Below, in pieces: positions 1-17,229 of a stretch of DNA of 64,000 bases. Under the pieces are notes generated by a model. That model saw only the letters and a program-made list of their open reading frames with translations, was not told where the DNA came from and did not search any database. The position numbers and the translations under genes were made by a program. The DNA is taken from positions 1 through 64,000 of the forward strand of contig CAWFTF010000004.1 in NCBI GenBank assembly GCA_963818645.1. Direction: 5' to 3'. Each line of letters begins with the position of its first letter. Positions within the stretch are counted from its first letter, which is position 1. Source of the DNA: Gp6-AA40 sp963818645 (GTDB lineage Bacteria; Acidobacteriota; Vicinamibacteria; Vicinamibacterales; UBA2999).

Positions 1-4
1 ACAA

Positions 5-37
5 ACGCCCGTCTCGTCATGCAGACGAAACGGGCGT
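5..37 (-). terminator. rRNA operon terminator downstream of 5S
   Basis: Read on the minus strand, ACGCCCGT and its complement ACGGGCGT enclose an inner TCGTC/GACGA stem, making a strong GC-rich hairpin about 10 nt past the 5S 3' end. The T-run that follows is short (TTTGT). It closes the operon. Confidence 0.75.
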
Positions 38-46
38 CAAAAATAA

Positions 47-164
<118 letters not shown>

Positions 165-317
165 AACTTGCTCATTAGTGATTCCACTAATGAAACCTTG
201 GCTGCCTGGGGTCCGCCGACGTGGAACGTAGCTAGCAGCCACGCCTCATCGCGTCAGCGATCGTCCCAGACAATTTCAAAGAACAACCCCGTTCGCGGCT
301 TGCGCTGCGGCGGGGAA

Positions 318-347
318 ACAACTGAATACCCTGCAAACGGTAGTTCT
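318..347 (-). repeat. 3' arm of the 23S processing stem
   Basis: These 30 nt are the reverse complement of 3480-3509 except for one position that becomes a G-U pair in RNA. The two arms flank the 23S gene on either side, so the precursor can fold into the long helix that RNase III-type enzymes cut. Confidence 0.85.
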
Positions 348-380
348 GATCTCGCACGTTTCGAGTGCTTGAAGAGAATT

Positions 381-3360
<2,980 letters not shown>

Positions 3361-3479
3361 CAAGTGTCTCGAACTCACGTGACTATGAGCTTTGCGAACT
3401 CACAGCAACGTCAGCTCGATCTCTTCTCACACTGCGTTCCTAACGAACGCCGTTAGGCGTTCTTAGAACGTGTTCGAAA

Positions 3480-3509
3480 AGAACTACCGTTTGCAGGATA
3501 TTCAGTTGT
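3480..3509 (-). repeat. 5' arm of the 23S processing stem
   Basis: The partner of 318-347: 30 nt pair with only one G-U wobble in the transcript. It sits in the spacer about 120 nt before the 23S 5' end. Confidence 0.85.
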
Positions 3510-3580
3510 CAAAGATCCGCTGACGCACTTACGCGCCTCAGCGTGACAAGGCTGCAATCGCTCGCGGCGCTCGTCAAACA

Positions 3581-3656
3581 TGGTGGAGAATACCGGGCTC
3601 GAACCGGTGACCTCCTGGTTGCAAACCAGGCGCTCTCCCAGCTGAGCTAATTCCCC
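3581..3656 (-). tRNA. tRNA-Ala (anticodon TGC)
   Basis: A 76-nt cloverleaf in the 16S-23S spacer. The acceptor GGGGAAT pairs with ATTCTCC, with one G-U. The anticodon stem-loop CCTGG-TTTGCAA-CCAGG carries TGC, and the T-arm GGTTCGAGCC is present. The 3' CCA is encoded. An Ala/Ile tRNA pair in the spacer is a classic bacterial rRNA operon arrangement. Confidence 0.97.
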
Positions 3657-3801
3657 AGCGTCTACCGGAACGGCTCACATGCCGCTCCTTAAGCTCTTGA
3701 ATTGGCTATCTGTCTTGTGCGTGGGTGGGTCGAAGAGGAAGGGTTTCCGCTACCGAATCACCGCCGCACTACACACTCACCAATATGCGCTCCTCTGAAG
3801 A

Positions 3802-3878
<77 letters not shown>

Positions 3879-3932
3879 CTCAGGCTTCCCACATTCAAAG
3901 AACCGGACACCGTCTATCGGCCCGATTCCTTC

Positions 3933-3950
3933 AAAACTAGATAGGCGTGC
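3933..3950 (-). repeat. 3' arm of the 16S processing stem
   Basis: AAAACTAGATAG plus GCGTGC on the plus strand is complementary to leader positions 5848-5866, where the only irregularity is one bulged base. The arms flank 16S and are the probable precursor-processing helix. Confidence 0.7.
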
Positions 3951-4015
3951 TTGCCAAACGAACAACTGTCGAATTCCGTGTCAGATCGATCTCTAAGTTT
4001 CCCTTACGGGAACTC

Positions 4016-5569
<1,554 letters not shown>

Positions 5570-5847
5570 AATGCGCTGTTCACCGCCGTCGCACCTTGCG
5601 GCGCTCCGACGGATCGCAACTGTTTAACGCGATCGCCTGTTGACTTGGCTCTTGCGTTGTTTTCTTACTTTGTGTTTGGTGAGTGGTCCATCCGCCTTGC
5701 GACGAACAGCCACCCGCTGACACTCGACGGGCGTCCACCTTCGCGCCTTGCGACGCGTCGGCAGACTGGTCCAACTCGCCGTCTCTCGAGCTCTTCCCTT
5801 TCAGGTCCAGCCCTCGAGCGGTCGGTCAGACCGTTGTCGTTGTGCTT

Positions 5848-5874
5848 GCACGCACTATCTAGTTTTCAAAGAAC
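5848..5874 (-). promoter_or_regulatory. rRNA leader: boxA antitermination element and 5' arm of the 16S processing stem
   Basis: On the minus strand GTTCTTTGAAAACT (5861-5874) matches rRNA boxA elements, which bind NusB/S10 and load the antitermination complex. It runs straight into the arm that pairs with 3933-3950. A 13-nt block of it (TTCAAAGAACCGG on the plus strand) recurs in the 16S-23S spacer at 3894-3906, and a shorter match, TTTCAAAGAAC, lies between 23S and 5S at 274-284. Confidence 0.65.
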
Positions 5875-5942
5875 CGGATACTCCAGCCCAGCCGGAGCCC
5901 CCACCGATCGGCCGTTTCCGTCCGTTTTAGGGGAACCTTCTG

Positions 5943-5971
5943 AGGTTACTATCCAAAACCCACTCTGTCAA
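5943..5971 (-). promoter_or_regulatory. candidate rRNA operon promoter
   Basis: On the minus strand a perfect -35 TTGACA (5966-5971) stands 17 bp from TAACCT (5943-5948), which keeps the key T1, A2 and T6 of the -10. Transcription would start near 5936, giving a leader of about 365 nt before 16S. The rest of 5570-5940 holds leader sequence with boxA and no gene; the plus-strand frames there look spurious. From 5972 to 6120 I see nothing. Confidence 0.5.
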
Positions 5972-6120
5972 GCCCCGTGCTCGTCCAACGACGGATTCGG
6001 GAGTGGCTGAGCCGGGAAGGGATGACCCTCAGGCGCTCGCCTGTGTTGCGCAGTGTCCACGTCCCTCGCGGGTCGCTCCACTACTACGGGCTAGGCACCC
6101 GTCAGGCGAACTTACGAATC

Positions 6121-7401
6121 TTACGACGGCGCGACGTCCTTGTCAACACGCACCAGGAAATTGTCCTTCTTCCCCTTGCGAACCACGAAGTACCGCGCGT
6201 GCATCGCATCCTCCGGAGAGACGCGCGACTTCTCATCCACCACGCGCTGGCCGTTGATGTAGACGCCGCCGCCCTTGATCAATCGAACAGCCTCGCTCTT
6301 CGATGCCGTAACCGCGTTTGACGCGAGGAAGTCCGTCACCAGCCACCCCTCGGATCGATACGGCGTCTGCGACGACGGGACGCTGCTGAACACCTGAAGC
6401 AACTCGCCTTCGGACATCGATCTGAGATCGCCCTTGAACAACTTCTCCGCTACGCTCTCCGCTTCGTGCACCGCTGCTGTGCCGTGCACGAGCTGCGTGA
6501 CCTCGCGCGCCAGCGTGCGCTGCGCATGACGCTGCTCCGGCTCGCGCGCGGTTGCCACTTCGAGTTCGCCGATCCGGGGCTCGTCGAGGAACGTAAAAAA
6601 CTTCAGGTACTTCACCGCGTCGCGATCGTCCACGTTGAGCCAGAACTGATGAAACTCGTACGGCGTCGTGAGCGCGGGATCGAGCCAGATGGTGCCAGCT
6701 TCCGTCTTGCCGAACTTCGTGCCTGACGCAGTCGTCACGAGCGGCATCACGAGGCCGTGCGCTTTGCCGCCTCGCACGCGCCGAATCAGATCCATTCCCG
6801 CAGTGATGTTGCCCCACTGATCGCTGCCGCCCATCTGCAGCGTGCAACCGAATCGATCGTGCAGCACGAGATAGTCGTACGCCTGCAACAGCGAGTAGCT
6901 GAATTCAGTGTACGAGATTCCGTCTTCGCTCTCGGTGCGCCGCTTGACGGACTCCTTTGCCAGCAGCGCGTTCACGGTGAAATGCTTCCCGACGTCACGC
7001 ATGAATTCGATCGCACCGAGCTTGGTGAGCCAGTCCGCGTTATTCACCAGCCTGGCCGGATTGGGTGCGACGTCGAAGTCGAGAAACCGTGCAAGCTGCG
7101 ACCGAATGCCTTCGACGTTCTCCTCGACACGATCGAGCGTCAGAAGTTGCCGCTCAGCGGTCTTGCCACTCGGGTCGCCAATGAGACCGGTGCCGCCGCC
7201 CACGAGCGCGATCGGCGCGTGCCCCTGACGCTGCATGTGCGCGAGCGCCATCATCACGAGCAACGAGCCGACATGGAGACTCGCCGCGGTGGGATCGAAT
7301 CCGATGTAGCCGACGACGTGCTCGCGCGCCAGTACCTCGCGCACACCCTCAGTGGCGTCATACACGAGACCGCGCCATTTCAACTCGTCATACAGGCTCA
7401 T
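6121..7401 (-). CDS. tyrS: Tyrosyl-tRNA synthetase
   Basis: Charges tRNA-Tyr with tyrosine in the cytoplasm. At 426 aa it has the usual length of TyrRS type 1. The class I signature appears as HVGS at residues 43-46, the KMSKS-like loop as KFGKT near residue 235, and the tyrosine-pocket block around DQWGNITAG is present. The last ~65 residues form an S4-like RNA-binding domain (VRLIKGGGVYINGQ). It is a lone gene between the rRNA operon and a divergent metallophosphoesterase. There is no Shine-Dalgarno before the ATG; a -10-like TATATT lies 8 nt upstream, so the mRNA may be leaderless. Confidence 0.96.
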   Translation of the reverse strand: MSLYDELKWRGLVYDATEGVREVLAREHVVGYIGFDPTAASLHVGSLLVMMALAHMQRQGHAPIALVGGGTGLIGDPSGKTAERQLLTLDRVEENVEGIRSQLARFLDFDVAPNPARLVNNADWLTKLGAIEFMRDVGKHFTVNALLAKESVKRRTESEDGISYTEFSYSLLQAYDYLVLHDRFGCTLQMGGSDQWGNITAGMDLIRRVRGGKAHGLVMPLVTTASGTKFGKTEAGTIWLDPALTTPYEFHQFWLNVDDRDAVKYLKFFTFLDEPRIGELEVATAREPEQRHAQRTLAREVTQLVHGTAAVHEAESVAEKLFKGDLRSMSEGELLQVFSSVPSSQTPYRSEGWLVTDFLASNAVTASKSEAVRLIKGGGVYINGQRVVDEKSRVSPEDAMHARYFVVRKGKKDNFLVRVDKDVAPS

Positions 7402-7409
7402 GGGACTTC

Positions 7410-7415
7410 AATATA
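7410..7415 (-). promoter_or_regulatory. -10 element of tyrS, probable leaderless promoter
   Basis: TATATT on the minus strand, 8 nt from the tyrS ATG, so the start of transcription would nearly coincide with the start codon. No -35 match was found. Confidence 0.45.
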
Positions 7416-7506
7416 CCGTCTCCGGTCCTCATCCTCAGTCCTCGCGCTCCGGTGGTGCGAAGGCCGTAGACTAGACTGAGGACCCGGGACTGAGACCGAC
7501 CGACGC

Positions 7507-8331
7507 ATGTCCATCAGCCGGCGCACAGCCATCAAGACCGTGATCGCCACGACGGTTGGTTCGGCGACCGCCGGCCTCACGTACGGCGCTGCGTTCGAGC
7601 GCCACCGTATCGTCATGACGAGCACGACGTTGCCGGTCGTCGGCTTGCCTCCAGCCCTCGATGGTCTTCGCATCAGTCTCATCACCGACATTCACCACAG
7701 TCGAATCGTCCCCGCGAGCGACGTCGTGCAGGCGATCGAGCTCGCAATGTCCGCACGCCCGGATCTCATCGTCCTGGGTGGCGACTACGTCACGTTCGGA
7801 GATCGCGCTTTCGTCGGTCCGGTTGCAGAGTTGCTCGGCTCCCTGCAGGCACCACACGGCGTGTTCGCGGTCCTCGGCAACCACGACGACGATCGCGACA
7901 TGCCTGCTGCGCTCGCCGCCAAGGGATTCACAGTGCTCAAGGACCAGCGCACGCAGGTGACGATTCGCAATGAGAGGCTGACGTTGGCCGGCATTCGGTT
8001 CTGGACACGGCGCGCCGAGAACATCGCACGTGTCGTGAATGGCGTCGAGGGAACAGTGCTCCTGCTGGCGCACGATCCGCGTCGCCTGGTTGAAGCTGCG
8101 AATCTGAAGGTGCCTGCAGTGCTGTCGGGTCACACGCACGGCGGTCAGATCATTGTGCCTGGTGTCGGCGCGATTGCGAGGCGCAGCTTTCCTGTCTTGT
8201 CAGGCCTGGGTCAGCAGGGTGACACGTCGATCTTCGTGAGCCGCGGTGTGGGAACGATTTACGTGCCGGTCCGAATCAACTGCCCGCCGGAGGTCGCGCT
8301 CCTGACACTTCGCCGACCCGCGCACGCGTGA
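7507..8331 (+). CDS. Metallophosphoesterase with twin-arginine-like signal
   Basis: A 274-aa calcineurin-like phosphoesterase. The metal-binding motifs appear in order: DIHH, GGDYV, GNHDDD and GHTHGG. The N-terminus SRRTAIK followed by a hydrophobic stretch resembles a Tat signal, so the enzyme probably acts outside the cytoplasm or anchored to the membrane. Motif spacing fits the YkuE-like phosphodiesterase group; the substrate is not determinable here. Its 3' end overlaps that of purN on the opposite strand by 56 bp. Confidence 0.85.
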   Translation: MSISRRTAIKTVIATTVGSATAGLTYGAAFERHRIVMTSTTLPVVGLPPALDGLRISLITDIHHSRIVPASDVVQAIELAMSARPDLIVLGGDYVTFGDRAFVGPVAELLGSLQAPHGVFAVLGNHDDDRDMPAALAAKGFTVLKDQRTQVTIRNERLTLAGIRFWTRRAENIARVVNGVEGTVLLLAHDPRRLVEAANLKVPAVLSGHTHGGQIIVPGVGAIARRSFPVLSGLGQQGDTSIFVSRGVGTIYVPVRINCPPEVALLTLRRPAHA

Positions 8332-8944
8332 CGAAGCGACGTCCGTCAACCGACCAGGCCTCCTCGAGCAGAATCTTCACAGCTTCCACGTACGCATGGT
8401 GCTCTTCTTCGAGAAGGCGTGCGGCCAGGGTGTCGGCCGTATCGGTCTCGAGGACGGGTACGACGCGCTGCAGGACGATCGGACCACCATCGAGCTCGGT
8501 CGTCACAAGATGGACCGTGACACCGGCGACCTTGACGCCGTGATCGAATGCCTGTCTCTGCGCATCCACACCGGGAAACGACGGGAGAAGCGACGGATGG
8601 ATGTTCAGGATCCGATTGGGAAAAGCCTCGATCATCGCGCGGCCCAGCACACGCATGAACCCGGCGAGGCACACAACATCCACGCGTCTCTTCTGAAGCT
8701 CCTTCACCAGCGCGCGGTCATAGTCATCGCGTGAAGACCAACCGCGATGGCTCAAACAGATGGTCTCGATCCCCGCGCGCCGTGCGCGATCGAGACCGCC
8801 AGCATCCTCACGATTGGAGATCACAACCGAGATGACGGCGTCGAGACGCCGATTCGCGACCGCGTCGATCAGCGCCTGCAGATTGCTGCCGCGACCGGAG
8901 ATCAACACACCCAGTCGACGGCCAGAAATCGGGTCGGGAGTCAT
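8276..8944 (-). CDS. purN: Phosphoribosylglycinamide formyltransferase
   Basis: Transfers a formyl group from 10-formyl-THF to GAR, the third step of de novo purine synthesis. The 222 residues carry the N-terminal GAR-binding loop ISGRGSNLQAL, the catalytic block with IHPSLLPSFPG, and the VTVHLVTTELDGGPI segment with the catalytic Asp. It is the last gene of the minus-strand pur cluster, and its ATG overlaps the purM stop by 4 bp (ATGA), indicating translational coupling. The C-terminal codons are antisense to the end of the neighbouring phosphoesterase gene. Confidence 0.96.
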   Translation of the reverse strand: MTPDPISGRRLGVLISGRGSNLQALIDAVANRRLDAVISVVISNREDAGGLDRARRAGIETICLSHRGWSSRDDYDRALVKELQKRRVDVVCLAGFMRVLGRAMIEAFPNRILNIHPSLLPSFPGVDAQRQAFDHGVKVAGVTVHLVTTELDGGPIVLQRVVPVLETDTADTLAARLLEEEHHAYVEAVKILLEEAWSVDGRRFVTRARVGEVSGARPPAGS

Positions 8945-9951
8945 TGCACGTACGTGACTTCCGGCTCACCCGGGACGATCTCGCCAATCACGCTCCCGCC
9001 CAGCGCTGACTTCACCTGGTCCGCCTGGTCTGCGGCTACGGCGACGATCAATCCGATCCCCATGTTGAACGTGCGCATCATGTCGGACGTCGGAACGCGA
9101 CCACTTTCCTGCAGCCACGTAAACACGCGCGGAACACTCCACGACGACGTGCAGACCCGCGCGGCCATACCTTCGGGCAGGATGCGGGGAAGGTTCTCGG
9201 TGATGCCACCGCCAGTGATATGAGCCATCCCCTTGATCAATCCGGTCGCGAGGACTGGCTTCACGAGCGCCAGATAGGACCGATGCGGTTCGAGCAGCGC
9301 CTCGCCGATCGAGCGACTCAGCTCCGGAACAAAGCTGTCAACGTCGAGCTGCAGGTGATCGAACGCGATGCGTCTGGCGAGTGAGTATCCGTTGGTGTGG
9401 AGGCCAGTCGAGGGAACGCCGATCAGCACATCGCCCGGCTTGATTGACGAGCCCGTTATGAGACGCGCACGCTCAACGACGCCGACAATGAATCCGGCGA
9501 TGTCGTACTCACCGTCGGCATAGAAGCCAGGCATCTCTGCGGTCTCGCCGCCGAGGAGCGCGCAGTGGTTCTCGCGGCACGCGCGCGCCATGCCCGTTAC
9601 GACGGCTTCGGCCACCGCCGGAGACAGTCGCCCGGTGCCGAAATAGTCCAGGAAGAAGAGTGGCTCGGCGCCCTGTACGAGGATGTCGTTGACGCAGTGA
9701 TTGACGAGATCTTCACCGACGGTGTCGTGTTTGCCCGCGAGGAATGCCACACGCAGCTTCGTGCCTACGCCGTCAGCGCTCGACACGAGAACGGGATCCT
9801 GAAAGCTGCCGGTCGTGAATCGAAACAGGCCGCCGAACGAGCCGATATCGGACAGCACGTTCGGCGTAAAGGTGGATCGCGCCAATCCGCGAATGCGACG
9901 GACGGCTTCGTTGCCCGCGTCGATATCGACGCCGGATGCTTTGTAATCCAT
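8941..9951 (-). CDS. purM: Phosphoribosylformylglycinamidine cyclo-ligase (AIR synthetase)
   Basis: Closes FGAM to AIR using ATP, step five of purine synthesis. At 336 aa it matches the family length. The N-terminal segment DYKASGVDIDAGNEAV, the ATP/Mg loop LVSSADGVGTKLRVA and the later GGETAEMPG and HITGGGITENLPRILP blocks are diagnostic. It overlaps purN by 4 bp and lies 17 bp downstream of the HEAT-repeat gene, so the three are probably co-transcribed. Confidence 0.96.
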   Translation of the reverse strand: MDYKASGVDIDAGNEAVRRIRGLARSTFTPNVLSDIGSFGGLFRFTTGSFQDPVLVSSADGVGTKLRVAFLAGKHDTVGEDLVNHCVNDILVQGAEPLFFLDYFGTGRLSPAVAEAVVTGMARACRENHCALLGGETAEMPGFYADGEYDIAGFIVGVVERARLITGSSIKPGDVLIGVPSTGLHTNGYSLARRIAFDHLQLDVDSFVPELSRSIGEALLEPHRSYLALVKPVLATGLIKGMAHITGGGITENLPRILPEGMAARVCTSSWSVPRVFTWLQESGRVPTSDMMRTFNMGIGLIVAVAADQADQVKSALGGSVIGEIVPGEPEVTYVQ

Positions 9952-9968
9952 CTACCTCGTACCTGATG

Positions 9969-11132
9969 TTAGAACTCGAGTCTCTCAATGAGGGTCGAGG
10001 CAAGCGAGCGGCCGGCGGAACCATCGGCAGCGCGCCAGTAACCGGCTCGCACGGATGCAAAGAACTGCTCCTCGGCGAAATCTTCTTCGAGACTGTCGAA
10101 TCCGTCCTTGAGCATCGTGATGGCCGACTCCCTCGTCGGACCATCCGCTGCGTTGAGCCGTTCGACTGCCCAGTCAGGCTGGCGAAGCGCCACGCTCGCA
10201 AAGGCGACAGCGACGCTCTCGCGGAGCGCGTTATTCTTCGCCAGACCGAACAACGCCGACAGCGCCGCCTCATTGCGGCTCTGCGCCACGGCTTCGAGCG
10301 CGTCGATCGCCCCGCCGATGGTGCTCGGTCTCCCTTCCTCTGATGACGCGGCTGCAACGAGCGCCGCAATCTGCTGCGCGCACATCTCGCCGATCAGACA
10401 TCGGACGCCGCGGATCATCTGTGCGGCCTCAGCCGTCCCGCCGCTGAATTCAGCGATCGCTGCCGACGCCCGCGTGCCGCCAATTCGACCGAGCGCGAGC
10501 AGTGCATCGTCCTGCAGCGGCCCCTCCAGCTTGCTCGTCGCGGCTATGCCATCAACGGCGTAGAGGGCGCGATGGCGACCAAGCGCTTCGATCACTGCGC
10601 TGCGAAAGAAGTCGAGCCCCCGCCCGATCTCGCCAGTCAGCGTCCGCTGCACGGTCGGATCACTTCCGAGTGCCGCGAGAGCTCCGACGAGTGCCGGGCG
10701 AACGAACTCCGATTCCTCGGTCTGCAGCGACGTCACGAGCCCGTCGGCCAGCTGTGGATCGGGATTGCGCTCGAGCCACTTGTATACGACTTCGCGCACG
10801 CGGTCGTTGCGATCGCGAATCAACTCCCGCATCAGATCGCGAGTGCCGCGATCGTTGAATGCGGTCAGCAGCACCAGAGCACGGTAGCGAACGAATTCGT
10901 TGGAATCGCGACGCGCGGCTTCCCGAAGGGCGGGAACCGCCTGAGTCTCGGGCGTGCGGCGTATCAGCCTGGCGGCCCGCATTCGCACTGGAAAATCCAG
11001 TGACGCCAGGTTCGTGATGTTCTGCTTGAGATCAGGCGCCGCGGCCGGCGCGGCCGCCTGGGCTCGCGCGCGCGACTCGAACGTCGCGCTGGCGAGCAGG
11101 ATACAAAGGAAGGACAGCAGCCTCAGGCGCAC
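9969..11132 (-). CDS. Exported HEAT-repeat protein inside the purine operon
   Basis: A 387-aa protein not recognised by name. A signal peptide (MRLRLLSFLCILLASATF..., cleavage probably after SRARAQ) is followed by helical repeats of the HEAT type, with units such as FPVRMRAARLIRR, VRYRALVLLTAF and RVREVVYKWLER. Such superhelices are protein-binding scaffolds, so this one probably acts in the periplasm. It sits 15 bp after purF and 17 bp before purM, so it must be transcribed with them although nothing in it suggests purine chemistry. No catalytic motif is visible. Confidence 0.75.
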   Translation of the reverse strand: MRLRLLSFLCILLASATFESRARAQAAAPAAAPDLKQNITNLASLDFPVRMRAARLIRRTPETQAVPALREAARRDSNEFVRYRALVLLTAFNDRGTRDLMRELIRDRNDRVREVVYKWLERNPDPQLADGLVTSLQTEESEFVRPALVGALAALGSDPTVQRTLTGEIGRGLDFFRSAVIEALGRHRALYAVDGIAATSKLEGPLQDDALLALGRIGGTRASAAIAEFSGGTAEAAQMIRGVRCLIGEMCAQQIAALVAAASSEEGRPSTIGGAIDALEAVAQSRNEAALSALFGLAKNNALRESVAVAFASVALRQPDWAVERLNAADGPTRESAITMLKDGFDSLEEDFAEEQFFASVRAGYWRAADGSAGRSLASTLIERLEF

Positions 11133-11147
11133 GGGCGAATCATCACT

Positions 11148-12620
11148 TTAACGGGCGACCGGATCCTTTTCAAAGTCAGGGATAGCGATCGTCGGCGAAT
11201 CGAATTCCTCGGGGTCCGGGTTCAGCTTCAGCGCCAACTGCAGGTACGCCTCTTCGTCGCGCGGGAATGCCACTGGATACACGCCCGTGTAGCACGACGT
11301 GCAGTAGTTATGCTTGCCGCCCCGCACGGCTCCGGTCAGGCCATCCAGGCTCAAATACGAGACGCTGTCGGCGTTGAGATACTTGCGAATCTCCTCGAGC
11401 GTATGCGTGGCCGCGATCAACTCCGAGCGGCGCGGCGTGTCCACACCGTAGAAGCATGGCGAAATCGTCGGGGGACAACTGATGCGCATGTGCACTTCGC
11501 GGGCGCCGGCACTGCGAACCATCCGCACGATCTTGCGGCTCGTCGTCCCGCGCACGATCGAATCGTCCACGAGAACCACGCGCTGTCCCTCGAGGATGCT
11601 GCGCACGGGATTCAGCTTCACACGCACACCGAAATGGCGTATCGACTGCTGCGGCTCGATGAACGTGCGACCGACGTAGTGGTTTCGGATCAGGCCCATT
11701 CGCATGGGAATCCCCGATGCATCGGAGAACCCAATCGCGGCGCACACTCCGGAGTCCGGGATCGGCACGATCACATCTGCTTCGACTGCGGACTCACGCG
11801 CGAGCCTCCGGCCAAACTCGGTACGGACCTCGTTGACGCTCTCGCCAAACACGTAGCTGTCTGGTCGCGAGAAATACACGTGCTCGAAGATGCACTGTGA
11901 TTTCGGCGCAGGCGTGAACGGCCGTATCGACTTCAAGCCCTGCTCGCTGATGACGACCACCTCACCTGGTTCGACATCCCTGAGGTATGTCGCACCGATC
12001 AGGTCCATCGCGCACGTCTCTGAGCAAATCACCCACGCGTCGCCCAGCCGGCCGATGGCCAGCGGCCGGAACCCATGCGGATCGCGCGCGCCGATCAACC
12101 GGTCCTTCGTCATCATGACGAGCGAATAGGCGCCGCGCACCTGTGACAGTGCGTCGACGATCGCGGCTTCGACGCCCTCTTCTCTCGACCGCGCGAAAAG
12201 ATGGACGATGACCTCGGTGTCGGTCGTTGCCTGGAAGATCGCGCCAAGCCGGACGAGGGCGTCGCGCAACTCAGTGGCATTCACGATGTTCCCGTTGTGC
12301 GCCACGCCAAATTGACCGTGCACGCTATCCACGAGAATCGGTTGGGCGTTGGCGAGACGGCTCTCGCCCGCCGTCGAGTAGCGGACGTGACCGACGGCCA
12401 TGCGACCCGGAAGCTTCGCGAGCGACACCGTGTCGAACGCCTCGCTCACATACCCCATCGCCCGGGACACGCGCACGAGCTGCCCATCGGAGGCAGCGAT
12501 GCCAGCGCTCTCCTGACCTCGATGCTGGAGCGCGTAGAGGCCGAGGTAAGCGAGGTTGCTCGCCTCGGGGTGCCCGAAGATTCCGAAAACGCCACATTCG
12601 TCGCGGAATTTGTCGAACAT
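11148..12620 (-). CDS. purF: Amidophosphoribosyltransferase
   Basis: The first committed step of purine synthesis: PRPP plus glutamine gives phosphoribosylamine. I chose the ATG at 12620 (490 aa) because it gives an 8-residue propeptide MFDKFRDE before Cys9, the N-terminal nucleophile exposed by self-cleavage in the B. subtilis-type enzyme; the frame is open further upstream. The Ntn glutaminase domain (CGVFGIFGH, LQHRGQESAG) occupies the first ~230 residues. The phosphoribosyltransferase domain has the PRPP loop VVLVDDSIVRGTT. Cysteines near the C-terminus (NYCTSCYTG) suggest the Fe-S form. It follows purL after 35 bp. Confidence 0.95.
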   Translation of the reverse strand: MFDKFRDECGVFGIFGHPEASNLAYLGLYALQHRGQESAGIAASDGQLVRVSRAMGYVSEAFDTVSLAKLPGRMAVGHVRYSTAGESRLANAQPILVDSVHGQFGVAHNGNIVNATELRDALVRLGAIFQATTDTEVIVHLFARSREEGVEAAIVDALSQVRGAYSLVMMTKDRLIGARDPHGFRPLAIGRLGDAWVICSETCAMDLIGATYLRDVEPGEVVVISEQGLKSIRPFTPAPKSQCIFEHVYFSRPDSYVFGESVNEVRTEFGRRLARESAVEADVIVPIPDSGVCAAIGFSDASGIPMRMGLIRNHYVGRTFIEPQQSIRHFGVRVKLNPVRSILEGQRVVLVDDSIVRGTTSRKIVRMVRSAGAREVHMRISCPPTISPCFYGVDTPRRSELIAATHTLEEIRKYLNADSVSYLSLDGLTGAVRGGKHNYCTSCYTGVYPVAFPRDEEAYLQLALKLNPDPEEFDSPTIAIPDFEKDPVAR

Positions 12621-12655
12621 CAGAGGTGACTCATCGCTGTTAACAGTGTACGACG

Positions 12656-14900
<2,245 letters not shown>

Positions 14901-14904
<4 letters not shown>

Positions 14905-15653
14905 CGGTTGACCACGGTCTGATGTTCGCTCGTCGTCGTCGCCAGGTTCCCCTCGAGCAACGACTCCCGGCTCCACTTCAGGAGCGACTGAAAGACCACG
15001 AGGCCGTCATCGCTGCCGATCGCCAATTCACACGCCCGCTCCGGATGCGGCATCAGCCCGACGACGTTGCGTGCTTCGTTGCAGATGCCCGCGATGTTAT
15101 TCACGGAGCCGTTTGGATTGTAGTCCTCTGTCATCTCACCTGACGATGAGACGTAGCGGAAGACGACCTGACGATTCTGCTCGAGCCGCTGGAGGACGTC
15201 GGGTTCGGCGTAGTAGTTTCCCTCGCCGTGTGCGATCGGCACCTTGATGCTCTGACCCGAACGACACGCAACCGTGAACGGCGTGTCAGTCTGCTCGACG
15301 CGAACGTGCACGAACTCGCAGCGGAATTGCAGTCGGCGGTTGCGCAGCATCGCCCCCGGCAGCAGACCGGCCTCGAGGAGAACCTGGAACCCGTTGCAGA
15401 TGCCGAGCACCGGCCCACCAGCCGCGGCGAACTTCGCGACCTCCGGCATGATGGGAGAGAACCGCGCAATCGCACCGGTGCGCAGGTAGTCGCCGTGCGC
15501 AAACCCTCCTGGCAGAATGACGGCGTCCGCGCGACGGAGGCTCGTGTCTTTGTGCCAGATCAGCTCGGCGTCCTGACCGAGTACATCCTTGGCGACGTAA
15601 TAGGTGTCGTGATCGCAGTTCGATCCCGGGAAGACGACGACGGCAATCTTCAC
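14901..15653 (-). CDS. purQ: Phosphoribosylformylglycinamidine synthase subunit PurQ
   Basis: The class I glutamine amidotransferase that feeds ammonia to PurL. The 250 residues include the N-terminal VVVFPGSNCDHD, the oxyanion and nucleophile region GGPVLGICNGFQVL with the catalytic Cys, and the C-terminal GLMPHPERA with the His/Glu of the triad. It overlaps purS by 4 bp upstream and purL by 4 bp downstream, the canonical S-Q-L order with coupled translation. Confidence 0.96.
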
Positions 15654-15891
15654 GACGTCACCTCGATGCGATAACTCTCGATGACGGGATTGGACAACAG
15701 CTTGTGGGCGGCGTCCGCCGCGAGGCGACGAGCCTCTTCAGCGTTCGGTGCGTCGATTTCGAGTTCGAAGTACTTCCCTTGCCGCACATCGCGGACGGCG
15801 TCGTAGCCAAGCGTGTGGAGGGCTTCCGCGACGGTGGTGCCCTGGGGATCGAAGACCGACGGCTTGAGGGTCACGAACACGCGAGCCTGCA

Positions 15892-15892
<1 letters not shown>
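15650..15892 (-). CDS. purS: Phosphoribosylformylglycinamidine synthase subunit PurS
   Basis: The small bridging subunit of the PurSQL complex. I chose the ATG at 15892 (80 aa, the normal PurS length), although the frame is open farther upstream into purB. Typical features are the N-terminal beta strand ARVFVTLKPSVFDPQG, then VAEALHTLGYDAVRDVRQGK and the C-terminal NPVIESYRIEV. The start codon shares one base with the purB stop (TGATG). Confidence 0.93.
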
Positions 15893-17196
<1,304 letters not shown>

Positions 17197-17229
17197 CTGA
17201 GCGAGATCACCCCCGCCTGACGAAACGTG

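Noticed and set aside
6757..7479. A 240-aa plus-strand frame over tyrS
   Set aside because: Antisense to the conserved TyrRS coding sequence; composition is typical of a shadow.
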